A stretch of DNA of 64,000 nt from Bacteroidota bacterium (GCA_016722375.1 JADKJG010000008.1:181129-245128); one strand, 5' to 3'; shown: positions 30,399-40,005, numbered from the stretch's first letter. The notes: generated by a model from the letters alone, not told the origin. Numbers and translations: made by a program.

Positions 30399-31686
30399 TT
30401 TTTTCTGTGTTGTTTTCTTGAACTTTTATAAACTGTTCGGGATTTGCATCAATTTTCTTTTTCATTTCTTCTCGGTATTTTGAAATTGCATACTCCGTTA
30501 ATTCTTCTTGAACTTTTTGCAATGACTTTTTCTCTGCTATCAATTTCTCTTTATGCAAGTGAGTTATCAAATCTCTCTCTTGTCCTTCTTTATCTTTGTG
30601 ATAATTGTAATCAATATATATTCCCTGTTCTGCTTTCATTAGTTCTTCTACATTGTCCTTTAAAAAATCGTAGGGAGATTTAACCAACATCAACTTGAAA
30701 AATATTGGAGTGAGTTCAATTGACATAAAAAGCAAAGTGATAAAAAGCGAAATCCAAAAGCCCGCAATTTTGTGAGAAAGTTTTATTCGTTCTAATAAGC
30801 CGTCAAGTCCTGCTGAAACTATTGAAGCATTCTGAATTTGGTTTTGTTTTTGGTCTTCAAACTTTTTCAAATTTTCATATCCCTCCTTAATTAAGGGGAT
30901 GTTTTTTTCTCTAACTAAATTTACTTCATTAAGAGCTCTATCAACACTTCCTTTAATATTATTTGCTTTATCCTTAAAACCTCCATCCTGTCCTTCTGCT
31001 ATCCATTTTCTTTCTAAATCAGAATGAATTAATTCTTTTCCTTGAATTTCACTTTCCCATTTTTCAATTTTTTTCTTTCCATTTTCAATTCTTCCCATAT
31101 AGATAGAATCAATTTGAGAAAGATATTGTCTTTGCTTTTCCATTTGTGCTTGGTGAAGTTCAACATCAATTTCTGTTTTGAACATTCTAATCTCAACTGG
31201 TTTTGAAATTGTAAGAGCAATGATTGCTCCTAATACCATTCTCGGAATTGCTCCTTTGAATTCTTCCCAAGTGATTGCCTCTGTTCCGTCACCTTTGCCT
31301 GTGCTTGAAACAATAAACCTGTCAAGGTTAAAAATCATTAGTCCCCAGAAACAGCCGAATACAATTGAGATTATTGTTGTGAAAATTAATTTCCAATTAA
31401 TTACTAATTCTTCCATAGCTTGTTTATTAACTACTTTCTGAATATAATAGCAATAGCTTTCACTTTCAAGTGCCGAACCTCTTGGGGAAAATATTGTGAA
31501 TAGAGCATATCCTCCTGCTAAGGCAGCCATTAAACCAGTGGCAACAATGATTCCACCTAAACACATATACTTGATTTGGTCGGAGTATGTGGCTCTTTCT
31601 AAAATATATCTGTCTCCACCTGATGCACTCCAGAGGAAACGCATTATTGGAGTTGATTGCGGGGTTGTGTAAAAATCTCTTTTCAT
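30388..31686 (-). CDS. DUF4407 domain membrane protein
   Basis: A 432-residue protein with the DUF4407 layout. LWSASGGDRYILERAT opens the domain; helices lie at about residues 38-60, 93-118 and 150-165 (GAIIALTISKPVEIRMF), a long coiled coil spans about 170-290, a fourth helix lies near 303-325 (FWISLFITLLFMSIELTPIFF), and a charged cytoplasmic tail follows. The function of DUF4407 is not established. It overlaps the upstream gene by ATGA and the downstream gene by 11 bases. Confidence 0.85.
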   Translation of the reverse strand: MKRDFYTTPQSTPIMRFLWSASGGDRYILERATYSDQIKYMCLGGIIVATGLMAALAGGYALFTIFSPRGSALESESYCYYIQKVVNKQAMEELVINWKLIFTTIISIVFGCFWGLMIFNLDRFIVSSTGKGDGTEAITWEEFKGAIPRMVLGAIIALTISKPVEIRMFKTEIDVELHQAQMEKQRQYLSQIDSIYMGRIENGKKKIEKWESEIQGKELIHSDLERKWIAEGQDGGFKDKANNIKGSVDRALNEVNLVREKNIPLIKEGYENLKKFEDQKQNQIQNASIVSAGLDGLLERIKLSHKIAGFWISLFITLLFMSIELTPIFFKLMLVKSPYDFLKDNVEELMKAEQGIYIDYNYHKDKEGQERDLITHLHKEKLIAEKKSLQKVQEELTEYAISKYREEMKKKIDANPEQFIKVQENNTEKNES

Positions 31687-32255
31687 GATTGTGTAATTTT
31701 TAATGGTTCATATTTATTTAGGTCAAAAGAATCAAATTCAAAAGTGATGTTTTCAAAATTGGTCTCTAATTTTGAGTTAGAAAATTGGCAGTCTAGATTT
31801 TCTCTGTTATAAGGAACGGCAAAAGCAATTGGCAAAGTAGAATCAGTATAAAACTTATTCAGCAAATTTATTTTTGCACCATTAAAGAAAACAGTTTCCG
31901 TTTTTCTTTTCGCAATTCCGTAAAAGCAAATTTGAATTGGCTTTGTAATGTCAGCTAGTTTAAATCTTATTCCTGTTAGACTTCCTTTAATTGTTCCAAT
32001 ACCTGCAACCCTAATTTTGTGGCAACCTTTTACTTTCCAAAACAACTCAACTTCGTTACCTTGAATTACAACCCTGTCATAAAGCCAAACACTTTTCACT
32101 CGAAGCGTTTTAATAAGTATCAAGTTTTTCAAAAGCAACAGAAAGCATTGGGCTGAAAGCCCAATACTTTTTGTTATTCTTTTTATTTGTCTTGTTATTT
32201 TATTTTTCATTCTCAAATCATGCGTTGGCAGTTGCAATGTCTGTTCGTTTGTCAT
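31683..32255 (-). CDS. First gene of the overlapping operon, beta-rich protein
   Basis: A 190-residue protein of unknown family. A basic N-terminal region and a hydrophobic stretch (about residues 34-48) precede a segment rich in short beta strands (VVIQGNEVELFWKVKG, IGTIKGSLTGIRF) that reads like an immunoglobulin-type sandwich. Several in-frame Met residues leave the start uncertain; MKNKITRQ at residue 16 is an alternative. Its stop overlaps the DUF4407 start by four bases. Confidence 0.6.
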   Translation of the reverse strand: MTNEQTLQLPTHDLRMKNKITRQIKRITKSIGLSAQCFLLLLKNLILIKTLRVKSVWLYDRVVIQGNEVELFWKVKGCHKIRVAGIGTIKGSLTGIRFKLADITKPIQICFYGIAKRKTETVFFNGAKINLLNKFYTDSTLPIAFAVPYNRENLDCQFSNSKLETNFENITFEFDSFDLNKYEPLKITQS

Positions 32256-32466
32256 TGTCCATAGTTTGTCAAATGTCTGGTTTTAGAACGATAGTTTCAA
32301 TTTAGCACTATCCTCAAATGGTTGCAGCTTACGTTTTGGCGCTTGGCGAAGTAGTAGATTTCGAAGCACTAAACTGTCTACCAGCACTGAATCTGCCTGA
32401 TGCGGGCACGAACGTTCGTTTAAGCGCTGAACCCGCCTTTTTGCCAAAGGTCTGTTATGAGAGGTA
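32256..32466. other. Non-coding boundary sequence of the island
   Basis: GC-richer than its surroundings. A stretch with AACCCGCCTTTTTGCCAAAG followed by GTCTGTTATG near 32428-32460, and GTTTTGGCGCTTGG near 32333, resemble conserved text I recall between genes in accessory regions of Bacteroidota. An open frame on the minus strand has no protein-like features. Confidence 0.35.
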
Positions 32467-33021
32467 TTATCCTTTCTCATTATCCCTGCTTTCATAATGT
32501 TTTAATAAATCTGCAATTATAATAGCAGGCGCTTCTTGTTCTATTACAAGTCTTTGAAAGGCAGAATAAATGTCTTTTGAAGTATTAAAATGTCGATCTA
32601 ATTGCCTATAAATCTCTTCACTATATAAAAGTGGAATTCGTAAATCTCTTTTCTGATGATATTCAACGTATTGACTATTTACGTTTATAACTACAACTCC
32701 ATTGTTTAATAGGTTGTTGAAATGGGATGATAGTATAAATAAATCGGTTGTTAAATCATTAGGGAATCCCTCTACTATTTTTACTCTACAATGAAAGCTT
32801 CCTTCATATATCATGTAATAGAATGTTCCTGCTTTTTCATTACTAATTTCGAATATGGTTTCAATATATTTTTCTTTTTCATAAACTCCAGATTTCCATT
32901 CTGCAGCCGAGTGAAGTTTTTTTAATTCTTCCCAGACTATTTCTTCCTGTTTTTTGAAACTTAATGATAAGCGATAAATTCTTTGGAGGTACGATATAAT
33001 CTTGTTCATGGTTTTATTCAT
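32467..33021 (-). CDS. Hypothetical protein, possibly YbjN-like
   Basis: A 184-residue soluble protein with a helical N-terminus (basic and aromatic residues), a central antiparallel beta region (TFYYMIYEGSFHCRVKIVEG) and a helical C-terminus. The pattern is reminiscent of the YbjN/secretion-chaperone fold, but no motif is decisive. It stands alone on the minus strand, between the island boundary and array B. Confidence 0.5.
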   Translation of the reverse strand: MNKTMNKIISYLQRIYRLSLSFKKQEEIVWEELKKLHSAAEWKSGVYEKEKYIETIFEISNEKAGTFYYMIYEGSFHCRVKIVEGFPNDLTTDLFILSSHFNNLLNNGVVVINVNSQYVEYHQKRDLRIPLLYSEEIYRQLDRHFNTSKDIYSAFQRLVIEQEAPAIIIADLLKHYESRDNEKG

Positions 33022-33348
33022 TTCTCATAACTTGATTTTGCCCCCATCTTTTTCCCCGAAAAGAGGCGCAGGTATCTTTCCAAAGCAAATTTATAATTTT
33101 TATAAATCGAGGTCATCTAATCGGCTCTTTATTTCGCTTATTTCCTTGTTGCATAAGTAGATATGTATCATCGTTATTTTCGGACTATCGTAGCATGGAG
33201 CAGAGCGCTTACGGAAAACTTTGTCATCTCATCAAAAATAATGGTTCCCTTAACTTATGCCAAACATCTGTGATAGATTGGCCGAAGGCAAGTATGTTTT
33301 TAGCCTATTTCAGATTTCCCATCAAACATAAAGGTAAATATCAATAAC
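33022..33348. other. Non-coding gap before array B
   Basis: AT-rich sequence of 327 bases. I see no gene, hairpin or promoter of note. Confidence 0.4.
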
Positions 33349-33705
33349 ATGCCATTTATTCGTGTTTTTCTGTTAATTCGTGGATTATCCAAAGATTTCC
33401 AGACTCATTCTGTCACAGAAATAGGCAAAACCGCGACGGAAATAGGGAAGTCCGTGACGAAAATATGGAAGTCTGTCATGAACTTAGGGAAGTCCACCCT
33501 AGAAATACCTAAGTCCGTAGCAGAAATAGGTAAGTCTGTCACGGAAATAGGGAAGTTTGCGACAGAAATACCTAAACTTAAGACAGAAATAGGGAAATCC
33601 GCCACGGAAACAGGTAAGTCTGTCGCAGGAATAGGTAAGTCTGCCACAAAAACAGGCAAGCGGGTGGTGAGAATACTTCAAAATCTGGATGAATTATATC
33701 ACTAA
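33349..33705 (+). CDS. Possible heptapeptide-repeat protein encoded by array B
   Basis: An open frame of 118 residues that covers the whole of array B, with the heptad T-E-I-G-K-S-V repeated twelve times and short non-repeat ends. Variation between units often falls on third codon positions (GGC, GGG, GGT for Gly; TCC, TCT for Ser), which is what selection on a protein would give. Against this, there is no good start signal, and the sister arrays A and E are not open. A coiled-coil or helical repeat is the likely fold if expressed. Confidence 0.35.
   Translation: MPFIRVFLLIRGLSKDFQTHSVTEIGKTATEIGKSVTKIWKSVMNLGKSTLEIPKSVAEIGKSVTEIGKFATEIPKLKTEIGKSATETGKSVAGIGKSATKTGKRVVRILQNLDELYH
33418..33669. 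repeat. Array B: 12 degenerate units of exactly 21 bp
   Basis: Units start at 33418 and every 21 bases to 33669. The common core is GAAATAGGnAAGTC, followed by a more variable GnnACG or GnnACA. Two units carry CCT in place of GGn. No indel is present. It ends 154 bases before the helicase gene. Confidence 0.92.
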
Positions 33706-33822
33706 TATTTGGTTATAGACATGAATGATTTGAGTCCTGTATTTAGTCCTTTTCTAATCTGTTTTGGCGTATGGTGACTGGACTTTATAAATTAGGCAAC
33801 GTATTTTATTTTTAGGGCCACG

Positions 33823-36018
33823 ATGCAAAATCCAGAATTTCAAATTGCCGAACAATTCGCGCTTCAAACCAACCGTTCTTTTTTCCTCACCGGAAAAGCG
33901 GGTACCGGTAAGACCACCCTGCTGAAGCAGATTGCCGCGAAGACTTCCAAGAACATTGCCATTGTGGCTCCCACCGGTGTGGCAGCGATTAATGCCGGAG
34001 GGGTGACGATTCATTCCATGTTCAGCCTGCCGCTCACCTCCTTTATCCCCACTAACGATTCGGTGGATTTGAATTTAGTGACCAACCGGAGAAGACTTCT
34101 GGATAATCACATGAAGTTTCGCAAAGAAAAAGTAAAGGTGTTGCGCGAACTAGAGCTGCTCATCATGGATGAAGTGAGCATGGTGCGCGCCGACATTCTT
34201 GATGCGATAGATTTCACGCTGCGAACAGTGCGCCGGAACCCCGAACCATTTGGTGGCCTACAGGTGATGTTGATAGGCGACATGCACCAGTTGCCACCGG
34301 TAGTGAAAGACAACGAATGGGCAATCTTGAAGCAATATTATTCCGCACCCTATTTCTTCAATTCGCAGGTTTGGGACAAACTGGACGCCATGCAGATTGA
34401 GTTGAAACAAATTTATCGCCAGAGCGACCGGAAGTTTTTGAGTCTGCTCCAGAATATCCGCGACCAGCGAATGGAGGAGGATGATTACGAACAACTGAAG
34501 GAGCGTTATCAACCCAACTTCAAACCCACCGAAGAAGGATATATTCTGTTGAGCACGCACAATAAGAAAGCCGACAGCGTGAACCAACAGGAGTTAGGAA
34601 ACCTGATGGGACGAACTCATCTGTTTGAAGCAAAGGTTACCGGTGAGTTTCCCGACAATATGTTTCCCTGCGAACGGGTATTGCAGTTAAAGGAAGGAGC
34701 GCAGGTTATGTTCATCCGAAATGATGTGGAGACCGGTAAATATTTTAACGGTAAGCTGGCAGTAGTGAAGAATATAGAAGGCGAAAACATCACCGTTACC
34801 TTTAATGATAATCAAGAAGAATTTACGCTGCATCGCGAAACATGGGAAAACATCAGCTACTCCGTTGAAAATGGTACCGACAAAATCAAAGAAGATGAAC
34901 TGGGAACTTTCAGCCAGTTTCCCCTACGCCTCGCTTGGGCAATCACCATCCACAAAAGCCAGGGACTTACTTTTGATAAGGTAATTATTGATGCCGGTCA
35001 TTCATTTGCTGCCGGTCAGGTTTATGTAGCCTTGAGCCGCTGCCGAACACTGGAAGGCATTGTGCTTCATTCGCTTATTTCGCAGAATGCTTTGCACGGT
35101 GATGAACGAATCAGTTCGTTCACCGATTCGCATCATTCTACCCATGAGTTGGAAAATACGCTTCAGGTAGCGAAGGCGGAATATGCCCATTACTTGCTCA
35201 AAAGACTTTTCACATTCATAAAACTATCCGACAAAATTTCGGAATGGAGAGAGTTAGTGATGGAGAAAGACATTCCGGATAAAGAAGCTGCACTTAGTTT
35301 GTACGAAAAGATTTTTGGGGAGATTGACGCGATTCAATCTACCGCTCGAAAATTTCAAATGCAATTAGAGCGCCTGCTTGACGCATACAATAAAAACCCG
35401 CGCACCATTGAAGAATTAAAGCTCCGTTGTTCCAAAGCCATTGAATATTTCACCGATCATATTTTCGATAAACTCATTCTACCGCTGAATGAGCATATCA
35501 AAGAACTGGCATACAAAAGTAAAGTCAAGAAATATGTACATCACGTGCAAGCCTTAGAAGTCAATTTCTGGAATAAACTGAATCATTTGTACGATGCAGT
35601 TTTTATGGATGAGCAACTTTATGAAGGACCCAGAAAGCACAGCCGCGAACAAATAGCGCAAGTGGTCAGTTCTGTCACCTCCGGCAAAAAGGAAACGGGC
35701 GGCACTTATAAAGATACGCTCGCGTTGCATAAGCAAGGTAAAAGTGCTGACGAAATCGCCGCTATGCGTGGTTTATCTCCTGCTACTATCAAAGGGCATT
35801 TCGCGAAGTGGATAGAAGCTGGCGACATCAATCTTTATGATGTATTGCCTTCTTCCAAAATTGAACTGATTGAAAAGACCATGGGGGACACGATCCCCGA
35901 AACGATGGGCGGTATCAAATCGCAATTGGGCGACGATGTGGAGTTTTCTGAAATAAAAATGGTTATCAGTCATAGAATCTGGAAGGCTAAGGAGAAAGCT
36001 AGTAAACAATCCTCCTGA
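33823..36018 (+). CDS. PIF1/RecD-like helicase with C-terminal helix-turn-helix
   Basis: A superfamily 1B DNA helicase of 731 residues. Walker A is GKAGTGKTTLL (residues 24-34), motif Ia IVAPTGVAAINAGG, Walker B LLIMDEVSMV, motif III GDMHQLPPV, and the C-terminal helicase motif AWAITIHKSQGLTFDKVIID with VYVALSRC. After a long helical linker, residues about 625-690 form an HTH_40-like domain (LALHKQGKSADEIAAMRGLSPATIKGHFAKWIEAG). It should unwind DNA 5' to 3' in repair or replication. Full length. Confidence 0.9.
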   Translation: MQNPEFQIAEQFALQTNRSFFLTGKAGTGKTTLLKQIAAKTSKNIAIVAPTGVAAINAGGVTIHSMFSLPLTSFIPTNDSVDLNLVTNRRRLLDNHMKFRKEKVKVLRELELLIMDEVSMVRADILDAIDFTLRTVRRNPEPFGGLQVMLIGDMHQLPPVVKDNEWAILKQYYSAPYFFNSQVWDKLDAMQIELKQIYRQSDRKFLSLLQNIRDQRMEEDDYEQLKERYQPNFKPTEEGYILLSTHNKKADSVNQQELGNLMGRTHLFEAKVTGEFPDNMFPCERVLQLKEGAQVMFIRNDVETGKYFNGKLAVVKNIEGENITVTFNDNQEEFTLHRETWENISYSVENGTDKIKEDELGTFSQFPLRLAWAITIHKSQGLTFDKVIIDAGHSFAAGQVYVALSRCRTLEGIVLHSLISQNALHGDERISSFTDSHHSTHELENTLQVAKAEYAHYLLKRLFTFIKLSDKISEWRELVMEKDIPDKEAALSLYEKIFGEIDAIQSTARKFQMQLERLLDAYNKNPRTIEELKLRCSKAIEYFTDHIFDKLILPLNEHIKELAYKSKVKKYVHHVQALEVNFWNKLNHLYDAVFMDEQLYEGPRKHSREQIAQVVSSVTSGKKETGGTYKDTLALHKQGKSADEIAAMRGLSPATIKGHFAKWIEAGDINLYDVLPSSKIELIEKTMGDTIPETMGGIKSQLGDDVEFSEIKMVISHRIWKAKEKASKQSS

Positions 36019-36060
36019 TTTCCAGAAATAAATACCTTCAAGAAACTAAAACCCCATATC

Positions 36061-38634
36061 ATGAAAACATATCTCCTCTTGTCCTATCTGGTCGCATCTG
36101 TTTTTTGTCAGGCGCAATCAAGTTATAAATACCTTAATCCTGATGCGCCGGTAGTGGAGCGGGTGAATGATTTGGTATCGCGCATGACGTTGGAACAAAA
36201 AGTCGCACAACTGCTTTATCACGCACCGGCTATTGACAGTTTGAAAGTACCGGAATATAATTGGTGGAACGAAGGCTTGCATGGCGTAGCGCGCAACGGA
36301 CTCGCTACTTCTTTTCCGCAAGCCATTGGGTTAGCTGCCACTTGGGATAAAAATTTGATGCACCGTGTGGCAACAGCTATCTCTGATGAAGCACGCGCAA
36401 AGTTTAACATCGCCGTATCGAAAGGTCAGCGTCTTCGCTATCAGGGATTGACTTTCTGGTCGCCGAATATCAATATCTTCCGAGATCCGCGCTGGGGGCG
36501 GGGTATGGAAACTTATGGCGAAGACCCCTACCTGACCGGACAAATGGCTGTTCAATTCATTCGTGGTTTGCAAGGGGATGATCCAAAGTATTTTAAAACG
36601 ATTGCTACTGCAAAGCATTATGCGGTGCACAGTGGCCCGGAGTCTGAGCGGCACACTTTCAACGCTGAGGTATCAGAATATGATTTGCGCGAAACCTATT
36701 TGCCGGCTTTCAAAATGAGTGTGGAAGATGCCCAGGTACATTCGCTGATGTGCGCCTACAACAGTGTACGCGGGAAACCTTGTTGCAGCAATGATCCCTT
36801 GCTCGATTCTATTTTGCGCAAAGAGTGGGGTTTCAAGGGATATGTAGTTTCAGACTGCGGTGCAATTAATGATATATGGGGAGGGCACAAACAGGCGAAG
36901 GATGCGGCAGAGGCTTCGGCATTGGCCGTGAAGGCCGGTACTGATTTGGATTGTGGCAGACAATATTTCAAATTGGTAGATGCCGTCAAAAGAGGATTGA
37001 TTAAAGAATCAGAGATTGATGTTTCGGTCAAGCGTTTGTTTGAAGCGCGCATTCGTCTGGGCATGTTTGACCCTGATGATAAGATTCCTTTTTCTAAACT
37101 CGGAGAGAAGGAGGTAGATTCAAAAGCTCATCGTATTTTAGCCGAGGAGGCTGCGCTTAAATCCATCGTGCTGTTGAAGAACGAAAAGAATACACTGCCC
37201 TTAAAGAAGGATATAAAAACCATCGCCGTCATTGGCCCCAATGCCAATGATGAACATTGTTTGTTAGCGAACTATAACGGCTTCCCCACCTCTGTCTCCA
37301 CGCCTTTAGAAGGAATCAAAAACAAGGTATCTTCAAATACGAAGGTTTTGTATGAAACCGGTTGCGAAGTAGCGCCCGGTGTGCCCTATGTAGAACCGGT
37401 GAACGTAGATTATTTGTTTACGACAGCGGATAAAAAGGTGAAAGGATTGAAAGCCGAATACTTCTCTAACCAAGAGGCCAAAGGTGAACCGGTAAAATCA
37501 AAAGTGGATACGGAGATAGATGTGATGGCTGCGGATATGAAAGGTGATTTCTCTGTGCGTTGGACGGGTGTTTTAGTGCCGCCACTTTCAGGAAAATATT
37601 ATCTCGGTTGCCGCGGAGGAAATGATTTCGATTTATTTCTTGATGATTCCTTGCTTGTAACAGACGGCAATGATCCCGACAATGATTTCTCGCTCAAACA
37701 GGTGAGTTTGGAAAAGGGCAAGGCATATCATATCAAGGTGCTGGTGGGAGTTAATGCACCTCGTTCTCCTTTTGTGTTACTCTGGTCGCTGCCCGATATG
37801 GAACGCGAAAAGAGGGCACTCGAAGCAGTAAGGCAAGCCGATGTAGTGGTTTTCTGCGGAGGACTGTCGCCGAGATTGGAAGGGGAGGAGATGGATGTGG
37901 AAGTACCCGGCTTCAGCGGTGGCGACCGGATAGCGTTGGAACTTCCTTCTACTCAGGAAGACCTGATAAAGAAAATCGTGGCCACCGGTAAACCGGTGGT
38001 ACTGGTGCTGGTGAACGGAAGCGCAGTGAGCATTAACTGGGAGAAGGCCAACATCTCCGCAATTGTAGAAAGCTGGTATGGCGGACAGGCATCCGGCACT
38101 GCGCTGGCCGATGTATTGTTCGGAGATTATAATCCGGCAGGGCGCCTACCGGTCACCTTCTATAAGAACGCAGCACAGCTTCCCGACTTTCATGATTATA
38201 ATATGAAGGGAAAGACCTACCGCTATTTTGATGGCGAGGCGCTCTATCCTTTTGGATATGGACTGAGCTACACTAGTTTTATATACAGCCCCCTAGCCCC
38301 CAAAGGGGGAACGATAACAGCTTCTAAACCCGTTGCCAAAATCTCCGTGAATGTAAAGAACACTGGAACTCGCGATGGAGAGGAAGTAGTGCAGCTTTAT
38401 GTAAAAGGGAAAGGCACTGCAGTAGGCGAAGCCGTTAAAACACTGAAAGGTTTTGAGCGTGTAGCGATTAAAGCCGGAGAAACCAAAACCGTTTCTTTTG
38501 ATGTATCGGCGCAGACGCTTGCTTCATTTAAAAAAGGGAAAGGTTTTACAACTGATAAAGGCGAATACGCTTTACTCATCGGCTCGTCTTCTGCGGATAA
38601 GGATTTGAAGGAGGTGAAGGTGGGGGTGGAGTAG
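36061..38634 (+). CDS. Glycoside hydrolase family 3 with inserted PA14 domain
   Basis: An 857-residue exported beta-glycosidase. Signal peptide 1-19, GH3 N-terminal barrel with the catalytic Asp near residue 265 (VVSDCGAIND), GH3 C-terminal domain with LLKNEKNTLPL, a PA14-like insertion at about 470-590 (LKAEYFSN, RWTGVLVPPLSGKYYLG), continuation of the C-domain with GGLSPRLEGEEM, and a fibronectin-III-like end (VKNTGTRDGEEVVQLYV). SDCGA at the nucleophile resembles the xylosidase/arabinosidase branch. It likely acts on plant-type oligosaccharides in the periplasm or at the surface. Confidence 0.9.
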   Translation: MKTYLLLSYLVASVFCQAQSSYKYLNPDAPVVERVNDLVSRMTLEQKVAQLLYHAPAIDSLKVPEYNWWNEGLHGVARNGLATSFPQAIGLAATWDKNLMHRVATAISDEARAKFNIAVSKGQRLRYQGLTFWSPNINIFRDPRWGRGMETYGEDPYLTGQMAVQFIRGLQGDDPKYFKTIATAKHYAVHSGPESERHTFNAEVSEYDLRETYLPAFKMSVEDAQVHSLMCAYNSVRGKPCCSNDPLLDSILRKEWGFKGYVVSDCGAINDIWGGHKQAKDAAEASALAVKAGTDLDCGRQYFKLVDAVKRGLIKESEIDVSVKRLFEARIRLGMFDPDDKIPFSKLGEKEVDSKAHRILAEEAALKSIVLLKNEKNTLPLKKDIKTIAVIGPNANDEHCLLANYNGFPTSVSTPLEGIKNKVSSNTKVLYETGCEVAPGVPYVEPVNVDYLFTTADKKVKGLKAEYFSNQEAKGEPVKSKVDTEIDVMAADMKGDFSVRWTGVLVPPLSGKYYLGCRGGNDFDLFLDDSLLVTDGNDPDNDFSLKQVSLEKGKAYHIKVLVGVNAPRSPFVLLWSLPDMEREKRALEAVRQADVVVFCGGLSPRLEGEEMDVEVPGFSGGDRIALELPSTQEDLIKKIVATGKPVVLVLVNGSAVSINWEKANISAIVESWYGGQASGTALADVLFGDYNPAGRLPVTFYKNAAQLPDFHDYNMKGKTYRYFDGEALYPFGYGLSYTSFIYSPLAPKGGTITASKPVAKISVNVKNTGTRDGEEVVQLYVKGKGTAVGEAVKTLKGFERVAIKAGETKTVSFDVSAQTLASFKKGKGFTTDKGEYALLIGSSSADKDLKEVKVGVE

Positions 38635-38637
38635 CAA

Positions 38638-39405
38638 TTATACTTTTACTACTTGGCCTTCACCATACGAAAGCAGATAATGATGGTGTAGGTTTCTATA
38701 TCTTGTAATAAACTCCCTCTCAATATTCAAAAGTTGAAAACTGAAATATTGTAGCATAAAGACACAATCAATGGCGACCATAAATAGTTCTAAGTCGTGT
38801 TCAACTTCTCTTACCATAAACTTTCGGGAAACTTCTGAATAATGCTCGTATTGAGAGAACATTCGATAAAGATTATACGCTGTTGGAATATATTCACCAA
38901 GGTCACTACTTTCCGTTGCCTCCTTCATATTTAATATCGTTGGTGCCTTAATCTTGTCCTTAATTCCACCGGCTGGTTCAAATTTCAAAGGGAAGTGAAT
39001 CTTTAAAAACTTATCTACTTCTTCTCGGGATTCTGGAGGTGAAGTTTTCATATTATTTTCTAACCATGAATAAAATGTATGATTGAGTCTGTCATATTCT
39101 ATTTTAAATTTTGCTTCGTCTTTGCGAAAATCATATAGATAAATGAAGGTTATAAAATCTAACACACCTACTCTAAGCTGGATTGTTAGAGAAAGTTTGA
39201 ATCGTTTTTGGTTTAAAAATTCATCCTAAAGTAAACGAGAAGCTTTGAGACAGCAATGTGCCCTGATTGCAAAATCATAAAAAACCAGTTGTTGAGTGGG
39301 CACCTCAGGTATTTTTTTATTTAATGAATCTAAAATTTCTGAAGAAAGTTTTATAGCTTCCTTTATAAAATTATTTCCAATCGCCCAACTTTTCTGCACG
39401 TCCAT
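38638..39405 (-). pseudogene. Helical protein gene with an in-frame TAG stop
   Basis: A reading frame of 255 codons from an ATG at 39405 to 38638, broken by a single TAG at 39228-39226 (codon 60). Before the stop it reads MDVQKSWAIGNN and RAHCCLKASRLL; after it DEFLNQKRFKLSLTIQLRVGVLDF, with no other break, which reads as one helical protein. The intact remainder after a GTG at 39165 is 175 residues. The layout (helical, with a VGVLDFITFIYLYDF segment) resembles DUF5677-type proteins. TAG is used as a normal stop elsewhere (the GH3 gene), so recoding is unlikely. Confidence 0.6.
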
Positions 39406-39600
39406 TCAGCAAATTAAAAGTTTTCCTCGATGAATTAGTGCACAACATAATCCTCCCCATTTCCAACAAAAATCAGCGCAGTTGCGGCAGATTGATTATC
39501 GGTGGGTGAGACACCAACCGATAGTGAAATCTTAATTTCCTTTTGGGGATTTCGCAATTTCCTCCCATTTTAGCTTCCTGATTCTTACATTTAGAAAAAT

Positions 39601-40005
39601 ATGGCCAGTAAAAACGTTTTTAAGCTTAGTCCGGTTCATGAAGTGATAAATGATTTTTGTGAGCAACAGGAAAGGTCAATCAAAACTTATCAGGAATCCT
39701 ATAAGCTAATCGAGAGTTTTGAAGCCACGCTCCGCTCATTGACAGACACAAAAAATTTAGACCTCCTGCTGAAAGAAAGTGCTGTTTATTTCCAAAAAAT
39801 GGATGCGGTTTATCGGGAAATGGGTATTTATTTCAATGAATTCATCCTCTTCTATTATTCATTTCGCGAAGTAGCCAAGGATAATGAGGCAGTAGCAAAC
39901 GAGTTTAGGAAATTGCCGAAGGACTTTACACCTATTCAGGAACAATTCAATCTGCTGTTAAAGGGTTATGAAAGGAGTCTTGGCGAGTTTGGAAAATTAC
40001 TTTGA
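39601..40005 (+). CDS. Small helical hypothetical protein
   Basis: A 134-residue, charged, probably all-helical soluble protein without signal peptide. Patterns of hydrophobic residues suggest a helical bundle or coiled coil (SYKLIESFEATLRSLTD and others). No family recognised. It follows the start of the broken gene at 39405 by 195 bases and is followed by the first of the hairpins around array C. Confidence 0.5.
   Translation: MASKNVFKLSPVHEVINDFCEQQERSIKTYQESYKLIESFEATLRSLTDTKNLDLLLKESAVYFQKMDAVYREMGIYFNEFILFYYSFREVAKDNEAVANEFRKLPKDFTPIQEQFNLLLKGYERSLGEFGKLL

Noticed and set aside
32283..32495. 70-codon minus-strand frame
   Set aside because: Composition is not protein-like, it overlaps the gene at 32467, and it lies in the boundary sequence.
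33418..33669. CRISPR array
   Set aside because: Units are contiguous 21-mers with diverging sequence; there is no constant repeat alternating with unique spacers of fixed length, and no cas genes lie in the window.
39226..39228. Recoded TAG (pyrrolysine or suppressor)
   Set aside because: TAG ends other genes in the window normally, and nothing suggests special decoding.
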